From: Spirochaetia bacterium
GTDB lineage: Bacteria; Spirochaetota; Spirochaetia; DTKZ01
Length of the DNA stretch: 12,219 nucleotides
Assembly: GCA_031270615.1 (NCBI GenBank)
Contig: JAISXE010000314.1
Coordinates: forward strand, 1-12,219
Direction: 5' to 3'
The position numbers and the translations under genes were made by a program. Positions 7,107-12,219 of the stretch are shown here, piece by piece. Position 1 is the stretch's first letter, and every line of letters begins with the position of its first letter. The notes under the pieces are model-generated. The model saw nothing but the letters and a program-made list of their open reading frames with translations, had not been told where the DNA came from and did not search any database.

Positions 7107-7453
7107 TGCGACAGCGCTTCCTTGATTTTTTCGTTTATGTGAAAACCGTCCTCTATCCCGTGGTCCTCGATAAAGGTCATGCGCGGGGTGTTCCTCATGC
7201 GCACGCGCTTGCCGATGCTTCCCTGGATAAAACCGGCGGCATGGTTCAGCGCGTCCACCGTTTCTTTCAATTTGCCGCGCTCCTCGAATGAAGACATGTA
7301 CAGCTTGGCGCAGCCCAGATCCTTGGACAGCGTTACCCGCGAAACCGAGACAAGGGTGGATACCCGGGGGTCTTTTATTTCGCCCATGCTGATCATCAGT
7401 CCTACCTGCTGGGCGATAAGATTGGCTGCCCGCTCGGGACGATACTTAGCCAT
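7103..7453 (-). CDS. rbfA: Ribosome-binding factor A
   Basis: Protein of 116 residues with the single KH-like fold of RbfA, which binds the 30S subunit and is needed for late 16S 5'-end maturation and cold adaptation. It begins MAKYRPERAANLIAQQ and carries the family-typical DPRVS region (about 28-32), a Val/Ser strand and a central helix, and ends near GFHINEKIKEALSQ. I chose the ATG at 7453, which overlaps the infB stop by eight bases and is preceded by GGGGAA; the frame runs 14 codons further upstream into infB, but those residues are not family-like. The stop overlaps the truB start. Confidence 0.94.
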   Translation of the reverse strand: MAKYRPERAANLIAQQVGLMISMGEIKDPRVSTLVSVSRVTLSKDLGCAKLYMSSFEERGKLKETVDALNHAAGFIQGSIGKRVRMRNTPRMTFIEDHGIEDGFHINEKIKEALSQ

Positions 7454-9965
7454 TGACAGGTTCCCCGAGTTTTTTGGCGATTTCCCTGATTTCAAAAATC
7501 TCGAATTGGTCGCCCGTCTTGATGTCGTTGAAGCCTTCCAGCCCTATCCCGCATTCGAAGCCCGTCGCGACTTCCCGCGCGTCGTCCTTGAAACGCTTCA
7601 GGGAGTTTATCTTCCCGGTAAACACTTCGATGCCTTCCCGGATAAGGTGCACCTGGGCGCCGCGCTTTACCACCCCGGAGGTGATGTAGCAGCCCGCGAT
7701 AAGGCCGATCTTCGGGACTTTGAAGGTGTCCCGCACTTCCGCGAGGCCGATGGTCTCTTCCTTGAGTTCGGGCGCGAGAAGCCCTTCCATGGCCAGGCGG
7801 ATATTTTCCACGGCATCGTAGATGATGTTGTATTTGCGGATTTCCACTTTTTCGGCGTCGGCGAGTTGCTGGGCCTTGGGCGTGGGACGCACATGGAAGC
7901 CGATGATGATGGCCTCCGAGGCGCTCGCGAGGCGCACATCCCCTTCGTTGATGGCGCCGGCAAGGGCCTGAATCACGTTCAGGCGTATCTCTTTTGTGGA
8001 AAGTTTTTCAAGGCTCGTTTTCAGGGCTTCCACGGAACCGTGGACGTCGCCCTTGATGATGACCTTGAGTTCCTGGATGGCCCCTTCCTGGATGCTGTCG
8101 TAGAGGTTGTCCAGGGTGATCTTTTTGAAGTTGCGCGACTCTTCCAGCCTGCGCAGCTCCTGCCGTTTGTCGCCGACCTGCCGGGCGAATTTTTCGGATT
8201 CTGTTACCTGGAAGGGATCGCCCGCGTTGGGTATGCCGGTAAAGCCGAGGGCTTCCACCGGCATGGAGGGCGTGGCCTCTTCGAGGCGTTCCCCCTTGTC
8301 GTTGAACATGGCGCGCACCCTGCCGTGGTAGATGCCCGCTACAAAGTCGTCGCCCACGCGCAGGGTGCCTTTTTCGATAAGTACCGTGGCGATGATGCCC
8401 CTGCCCTGGTCGATTTTCGATTCGATGATTTTTCCTTCGGCCTTGCAGCGGTAGCTCGCCTTGAGGTCCAGCATTTCGGCCTGGAGGAGAACCGTTTCGA
8501 GGAGCTCCTCGATGCCGATTTTCTTCAGGGCGGAAATCTGCGCGTAGAGGGTTTTCCCCCCCCATTCCTCGGGAACGAGGTCGTATTCGGAAAGCTGCTG
8601 TTTGACCCTTTCGGGGTTTGCCTCAGCCAGGTCGATTTTGTTGATGGCGACGATGATGGGGACATCCGCCTCCTTCGCGTGGTTGATTGCCTCCACGGTT
8701 TGCGGCATAACGCCGTCATTCGCCGCGACGACAAGGATAACGATGTCCGTTATCTGCGCCCCGCGCGCCCTCATCATGGTGAAGGCTTCGTGCCCGGGCG
8801 TATCCAGCACCGTGACTTTCCCCTGGGGCAGGGCGACGGTATACGCGCCTATGTGCTGGGTAATGCCGCCGAACTCGCCGCCCACCACATCGGAGGATCG
8901 GATCGCGTCCAGAAGTTTTGTCTTTCCGTGGTCGACATGGCCCATGATGGTAATGATGGGCGGGCGGGGTTCCATGTCCTCCTCCCTGTCAACCGAGGAT
9001 TCGATAATAGTTTCATCGTACAGGGAAACGATATTCACCTTGCAGTCGTATTCCGAGGCGAGAATCTGGGCGGTGTCCACGTCTATCTGCTGGTTGATCG
9101 TCACCATCATGCCCATGGCCATAAGCTTCGCGATAAGGTCGGAAGCCTTTAGATTCATTTTGCGGGCGAGTTCCGAAACGGTTATGACTTCCATGATGTC
9201 AACTTGTTTGGGAACGGGGTTTGCCCTGGTTATGGCTTTTTTCTTGGCCTGTACCTGGAGTTCTTTTTCAATGCTTTTTTCCCGCTTGGGATAATCTTTT
9301 TTCTTTGTTTTGAAAAACTTTTTGCTTACCGGCTTTTTGTCTTTTGCGATGGGCGCGGTCGTGGACGGCCTGCCCTTGCCGGCTCCTCCGAAGGGGGGCC
9401 TGCCCGAAGCCTGGCCGCCCTGCCCTGGCCGCGGATACCTGCCGGGTCCCGAACCCGCCGAAGGCGGCCTTCCGCCGAAACCCTGTCCCGGGGGACGCGG
9501 CCCACGCTGGGCGGGGAATCGCCCGCCATCCCTGCTGCCAAACCCGGGGCGGGGTTCCCTGTCCCGGTAAGGGAAGCGGTTTTCGGGGCGGCCCGGAAAC
9601 GGCCTGTCCGTTCTGGGCCGCGGCTGGTAGGTCTCGTTGCGGGCAAAACCGCGGCCCCGTTCCTGGTCCCTGGGTTTTGGATGGGCCTCGCGCCCGTGCG
9701 CCGGGGGGGGCGCCGTTTCCGCAGGCGGGGGATTTGCCGCGAAAGCGGTTTCCGTTTTTGGAAGCGGCTGCGGATCCTCACCGGACGGTACGGTTTTCGG
9801 AGCGGCCCAGGGGCCGTTTTTTTTCACGACGACCCTTTTTTTCACGACGACGACTTTCTTTTTTTCTTTTTCATTGTCCGCCGCCGTTTTGGACATCGGT
9901 GCCTCATCCTTCTTGTGCTTGATGAGAGTGGTTTTCGGTTTACTTTTTTCCTGTTCGTCAGACAT
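7446..9965 (-). CDS. infB: Translation initiation factor IF-2
   Basis: GTPase of 839 residues that places initiator tRNA on the 30S subunit and promotes subunit joining. The N-terminal part is lysine-rich (about 1-55), then a long disordered Pro/Gly/Arg-rich tract (about 98-203), then a basic helix and the IF2 N-domain (about 256-308). The G domain has G1 GHVDHGKT (342-349), G3 DTPGH (388-392) and G4 NKID (442-445); the remaining C-terminal part covers the family's domains II, III and IV. The ATG at 9965 was chosen because AAAGGGA lies six bases upstream and it falls ten bases after the nusA stop; a longer frame overlaps nusA. Long A-tracts in the coding strand near 9817-9866 encode the Lys/Val repeats. 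Core domains are certain; the N-terminal tract is low complexity and its role unknown. Confidence 0.97.
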   Translation of the reverse strand: MSDEQEKSKPKTTLIKHKKDEAPMSKTAADNEKEKKKVVVVKKRVVVKKNGPWAAPKTVPSGEDPQPLPKTETAFAANPPPAETAPPPAHGREAHPKPRDQERGRGFARNETYQPRPRTDRPFPGRPENRFPYRDREPRPGFGSRDGGRFPAQRGPRPPGQGFGGRPPSAGSGPGRYPRPGQGGQASGRPPFGGAGKGRPSTTAPIAKDKKPVSKKFFKTKKKDYPKREKSIEKELQVQAKKKAITRANPVPKQVDIMEVITVSELARKMNLKASDLIAKLMAMGMMVTINQQIDVDTAQILASEYDCKVNIVSLYDETIIESSVDREEDMEPRPPIITIMGHVDHGKTKLLDAIRSSDVVGGEFGGITQHIGAYTVALPQGKVTVLDTPGHEAFTMMRARGAQITDIVILVVAANDGVMPQTVEAINHAKEADVPIIVAINKIDLAEANPERVKQQLSEYDLVPEEWGGKTLYAQISALKKIGIEELLETVLLQAEMLDLKASYRCKAEGKIIESKIDQGRGIIATVLIEKGTLRVGDDFVAGIYHGRVRAMFNDKGERLEEATPSMPVEALGFTGIPNAGDPFQVTESEKFARQVGDKRQELRRLEESRNFKKITLDNLYDSIQEGAIQELKVIIKGDVHGSVEALKTSLEKLSTKEIRLNVIQALAGAINEGDVRLASASEAIIIGFHVRPTPKAQQLADAEKVEIRKYNIIYDAVENIRLAMEGLLAPELKEETIGLAEVRDTFKVPKIGLIAGCYITSGVVKRGAQVHLIREGIEVFTGKINSLKRFKDDAREVATGFECGIGLEGFNDIKTGDQFEIFEIREIAKKLGEPVNG

Positions 9966-9975
9966 ATTTTTCCCT

Positions 9976-11493
9976 TTAGGTTGCTTCGTCCTCAACCTCA
10001 AAACTTAACCCAACTCCGCAGTTTGGGCAAGTAGTCATATCCGGTGTGATAGGATGACCGCATTCGGGACATTCGTATTTTTCTTCCGGTTCCGGGGTTT
10101 CCTCTTCCGCAAATTCTTCTTCGGGCGCCGGTTCTTCTTCCTCCGCGTCGGCATTTTCCCCGGCTGCGGCTGCTGCGGCTTCTTCCTCAATGATTTCGAT
10201 ATTGTCCGCAATGATTCTGCGGATGGTTTCAACATCCTCGGGATTGATCCCGTGAAGGTTGCGCAGGGTTTCATCGTCGCAGCAGGCAACAAGATCTTCG
10301 ATGCGCTCAATCTTGTTTTCCTTCAGAAGTTCCACAAGCCTTTCGGAAATATCCGGCAATTCGCTGATAAGGGTAATCTCCTCCTCGGCCTCGGTTTCCC
10401 CGAAGAGGGCCGCGGCGGCCTTCTTCGAGGCGGCGGTGATATCCATCTCGCCGAGCTGCGATTCGGTTTTCACGTCGATGTTCCAGTCAACAAGACGGTT
10501 GGCAAGCCTCACGTTCAGGCCCTGTTTGCCGATGGCCAGCGACAGTTGCGTGTCGGGCACGACCGCGAGGGCCTGACGCTTCGCATCGTCTAGAATGATA
10601 ATCTGGGAAATCTCGGCGGGGGACATGGCGTTTTTGATGAAAGTCCGCGGATCGGGGTCGTACTTGAGGATATCGATTTTCTCCCCCTCCAGCTCGCGGA
10701 CAACGGCCTGGATGCGCACCCCCTTCAGGCCGACGCAGGCACCCACCGGATCGACATCCTCCCGCGTCGAGCGCACGGCGAGTTTTGTCCTGTATCCCGG
10801 CTCGCGGACGATTTTGAATATTTCCACGGTTTTGTCGTACACCTCGGGAACCTCAAGCTCGAAGATGCGCTTCACGAAATCGGTATGGACGCGCGTAAGC
10901 TCAATCTGGAGACCCGAAACGGTTTTCTTGACCTCGTAAATCAGCGCCTTGATGCGGTCGTTGGGATGGTACACTTCGCGGGGCGACTGGAACCTCTTTT
11001 GCAGAATGCCTTCGGTTTTGCCCAGATCGACATAGATGTTGCCGTTTCTTTCCCGCTGGTAATAGCCGATAATCATTTCCCCGACTTTGTCCTTGTACTC
11101 GGAGTACAGGGTGTCCTTGTGTATCTCGCGGAAAGTCTGCCGCGCCTTCTGCTTCGCGCTCTGCACGGAAACCCTGTCGAACTCCTTGAGGAGATCTATC
11201 TCGATTAAAATCTCGTCGCCGATTTCGCTTTCCTCGTTCAACTTGAGGGCTTCGGGAAGGCTTATTTCCGTGACGGGGTCCTCAAGTTCCTCGTCCTCAA
11301 CGATGCGCTTTTGCGCGGACACCGTCATCTCGGTGCCATCGTCGCTAAAACGCACAACCGCGTTTTCCTGCGTGCCGAATTTCCGTTTGTAGGCGGCAAG
11401 AACGGACTCTTCGATGGTTTTCAGCACGAGTTCTTCCGCGACTCCTTTTTCCTGCACATACATCCGTATCGCATCGCCAAGATTTGTGGCCAT
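9976..11493 (-). CDS. nusA: Transcription termination/antitermination factor NusA with a C-terminal zinc ribbon
   Basis: Protein of 505 residues. It binds RNA polymerase and nascent RNA and modulates pausing, intrinsic termination and antitermination. Order of parts: polymerase-binding N-terminal domain (1 to about 125), S1 (about 137-201), KH1 (about 205-275, with GACVGLKGVR at 251-260), KH2 (about 280-345, with IGKQGLNVRLA at 321-331), and a helix-hairpin-helix acidic-repeat-like domain (about 375-432). It then carries an Ala/Glu/Pro-rich acidic linker (about 435-472) and a four-cysteine zinc ribbon C475-x2-C478-x10-C489-x2-C492 near the C-terminus. The ribbon is not part of the standard E. 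coli or B. subtilis NusA. The ATG at 11493 lies two bases after the rimP stop, with AGGAGG ten bases upstream. The leader terminator upstream of rimP suggests NusA may control its own operon. Confidence 0.97.
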   Translation of the reverse strand: MATNLGDAIRMYVQEKGVAEELVLKTIEESVLAAYKRKFGTQENAVVRFSDDGTEMTVSAQKRIVEDEELEDPVTEISLPEALKLNEESEIGDEILIEIDLLKEFDRVSVQSAKQKARQTFREIHKDTLYSEYKDKVGEMIIGYYQRERNGNIYVDLGKTEGILQKRFQSPREVYHPNDRIKALIYEVKKTVSGLQIELTRVHTDFVKRIFELEVPEVYDKTVEIFKIVREPGYRTKLAVRSTREDVDPVGACVGLKGVRIQAVVRELEGEKIDILKYDPDPRTFIKNAMSPAEISQIIILDDAKRQALAVVPDTQLSLAIGKQGLNVRLANRLVDWNIDVKTESQLGEMDITAASKKAAAALFGETEAEEEITLISELPDISERLVELLKENKIERIEDLVACCDDETLRNLHGINPEDVETIRRIIADNIEIIEEEAAAAAAGENADAEEEEPAPEEEFAEEETPEPEEKYECPECGHPITPDMTTCPNCGVGLSFEVEDEAT

Positions 11494-11495
11494 GA

Positions 11496-11960
11496 CTACA
11501 CATCCTCCTGTGTGTGATCCAGTTTTGCTTTCCGTATATCCGAAAAAGCGAAGGTTTTCACCTCCCCGCCGGAACGTAAGGTAAGGCTGTCAGGCGTCGT
11601 ATCGGCCAGAATTCCCGCCGTCCACTCATTCGAGCCTTCGGCAAGAATGCGGAGCCCCCTGCCGCAGAAAATGCGGTACTCCCTCGGCGCCTTGATAAGC
11701 CTGTCGGTTCCCGGGGAGGAAACCTCGATATGCACCTCGCCCTTGCCGCTGATCATTTGTATCCGCGGACGCAAGGTTTTAAGAACCGCGCCGCAGTCCT
11801 CCAGGCTGACGCCCCGCTCCGCGTAAATGACAATATACGCCTGGATGCCGCCCTTCGCGCGCAGCGTGCGCGCCTCAACGATCTCGAACCCCATGCCCCG
11901 GACCACCGCCTCGCAGTCCGCAAGGATTAAACTGTCAAGCCCGTTTTCCGCCATTCCCAT
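11496..11960 (-). CDS. rimP: Ribosome maturation factor RimP
   Basis: Protein of 154 residues, normal length, needed for maturation of the 30S subunit. The family signature EVSSPGTDRLIKAPREY (about 79-95) is clear, preceded by the Val/Ile-rich first domain and followed by a small Sm-like beta domain. First gene of the operon, 30 bases after the T-run of a leader terminator. Two in-frame ATGs are possible (11960 and 11954, two codons apart); I took the first, with GGTGGA about 11 bases upstream. The stop is two bases from the nusA start. Confidence 0.94.
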   Translation of the reverse strand: MGMAENGLDSLILADCEAVVRGMGFEIVEARTLRAKGGIQAYIVIYAERGVSLEDCGAVLKTLRPRIQMISGKGEVHIEVSSPGTDRLIKAPREYRIFCGRGLRILAEGSNEWTAGILADTTPDSLTLRSGGEVKTFAFSDIRKAKLDHTQEDV

Positions 11961-11990
11961 CCGTTTTTCCGTCCACCCCGCCGGGGATAC

Positions 11991-12018
11991 AAAAAAAGAG
12001 TCAGGCGCCCCGACTCTT
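11991..12018 (-). terminator. Intrinsic terminator in the rimP operon leader (possible attenuator)
   Basis: On the minus strand a 7-bp perfect stem (12012-12018 with 11996-12002) extends inward by one G-U and two G-C pairs to a ten-pair stem with a three-base GCG loop, and is followed by an uninterrupted run of seven T (11997-11991). This is a textbook intrinsic terminator. It lies about 20 bases after the predicted start point and 30 bases before rimP, so it would stop transcripts from the operon promoter unless read through. It is not preceded by any visible gene that it could be closing. Confidence 0.85.
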
Positions 12019-12042
12019 CCAGCATAGAATCATAAACTGGGA

Positions 12043-12062
12043 TCACAATAACCGAATTGTGA
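12043..12062. promoter_or_regulatory. Operator-like dyad overlapping the -10 and spacer
   Basis: TCACAAT (12043-12049) and ATTGTGA (12056-12062) form a perfect 7-bp inverted repeat with a six-base centre. It covers the -10 and about two thirds of the spacer, the position of a classical repressor site. The regulator is unknown. Short arms in AT-rich promoter DNA can arise by chance. Confidence 0.35.
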
Positions 12063-12073
12063 AAAAATGTCAA
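12045..12073 (-). promoter_or_regulatory. Sigma-70 type promoter of the rimP operon
   Basis: Minus-strand TTGACA (12073-12068), a perfect -35, and TATTGT (12050-12045), a four-of-six -10, are separated by exactly 17 bases. The predicted start is near 12038. This is the only strong promoter I see for the eleven genes. Confidence 0.8.
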
Positions 12074-12076
12074 GTA

Positions 12077-12115
12077 GGCAATTTTTGGCGTGGCAAAGCC
12101 ACGGCAAAAATTGCC
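12077..12115. repeat. Long palindrome directly upstream of the operon promoter
   Basis: Arms of 18 bases (12077-12094 and 12098-12115) pair at 17 positions around an AAA loop. As with the palindromes at 10-33 and 251-271, a T-tract leads into a GC core and an A-tract follows. Neither strand has a T-run after the stem, so it is not a standard intrinsic terminator. It ends three bases from the -35 element, so it could also influence promoter access. Confidence 0.65.
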
Positions 12116-12219
12116 CCGGAAATTGCGGGAGAAATCGCGTGATAGTCCCCAGGGTTCTACCGGATAGACAACACCCTGCCTGAATGTAGCGCGATTGCCT
12201 GCAATCGCAGTAGCGGTTT
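12116..12219. other. Gene-free edge region with a possible further repeat copy
   Basis: No supported gene. On the minus strand, two CGCTAC motifs (12216-12211 and 12192-12187) flank a palindrome of 8-bp arms (12191-12198 and 12201-12208, spacer of two). This is the same layout as the CCGCT-C motifs around the 58-72 hairpin at the other end of the window. A weak 6-bp inverted repeat (12150-12155 with 12173-12178) is also present. The window ends here, so the element may be cut. Confidence 0.35.

Noticed and set aside
6033..7142. 369-residue plus-strand open frame opposite truB and ribF
   Set aside because: It crosses two genes with intact catalytic motifs on the other strand and shows no domain of its own.
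7179..9152. 657-residue plus-strand open frame opposite infB
   Set aside because: It is the antisense shadow of infB, whose minus-strand frame encodes a complete IF2 G domain. The plus-strand translation has no recognisable motifs and a biased His/Asp/Gly/Phe composition typical of antisense frames in GC-rich DNA.
12141..12180. Possible tRNA fragment near the right edge
   Set aside because: A GGTTC-like piece is present but there is no acceptor stem, anticodon arm or T-loop pairing.
12019..12219. Minus-strand frames open from the right edge into the promoter region
   Set aside because: Two frames stay open for more than 50 codons, but they run across the -35, -10 and terminator, have no start in the window and no recognisable motif. 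A third ends after 20 codons and could be the tail of an upstream gene, but nothing supports it.

Overview
The window is almost filled by one long minus-strand operon of eleven genes, read from right (about 12070) to left (286): promoter, leader hairpin, rimP, nusA, infB, rbfA, truB, ribF, rpsO, pnp, dut, lptF, lptG. Adjacent genes are at most about 20 bases apart and several overlap by 4 or 8 bases, so they are almost certainly co-transcribed and often translationally coupled. No convincing plus-strand gene was found; the long plus-strand frames are GC-rich shadows of infB, pnp, truB and lptF.

The organism is probably a spirochaete, most likely a GC-rich member of Treponema or a relative. 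This is inference from gene order: rimP-nusA-infB-rbfA-truB-ribF-rpsO-pnp followed by a pair of YjgP/YjgQ (LptF/LptG) permeases, without ylxR/rplGB between nusA and infB, matches what I recall of the Treponema and Borrelia chromosomes. I could not check this against a database.

Region by region: (a) 1-285 has no gene. It holds two convergent, degenerate REP-like palindromic repeats of about 88 bp downstream of lptG. (b) 286-2639 encodes two six-helix permease subunits of a lipid transporter. (c) 2636-3064 is a complete dUTPase. (d) 3071-5435 is the classical rpsO-pnp pair (ribosomal protein S15 and polynucleotide phosphorylase). (e) 5456-7453 has ribF, truB and rbfA (flavin cofactor synthesis, tRNA pseudouridylation, 30S maturation). 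(f) 7446-11960 has infB, nusA and rimP (translation initiation, transcription elongation/termination, 30S maturation). (g) 11961-12219 is the control region: a good sigma-70 type promoter with an operator-like dyad over its -10, then a strong intrinsic terminator lying before rimP, plus upstream palindromes.

Functionally the operon couples transcription control (NusA), 30S assembly (RimP, RbfA, S15), initiation (IF2), tRNA modification (TruB) and RNA decay (PNPase), with dUTPase, an FAD-synthetase-like protein and envelope lipid export appended. The points most worth a second look are a C-terminal zinc ribbon on NusA, a RibF whose riboflavin-kinase half is about half the usual size and lacks its hallmark motif, a terminator in the leader of the operon that encodes NusA, and repeat elements at both ends of the operon. 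The rest is ordinary core-genome content; I do not see a new defence or mobile system.
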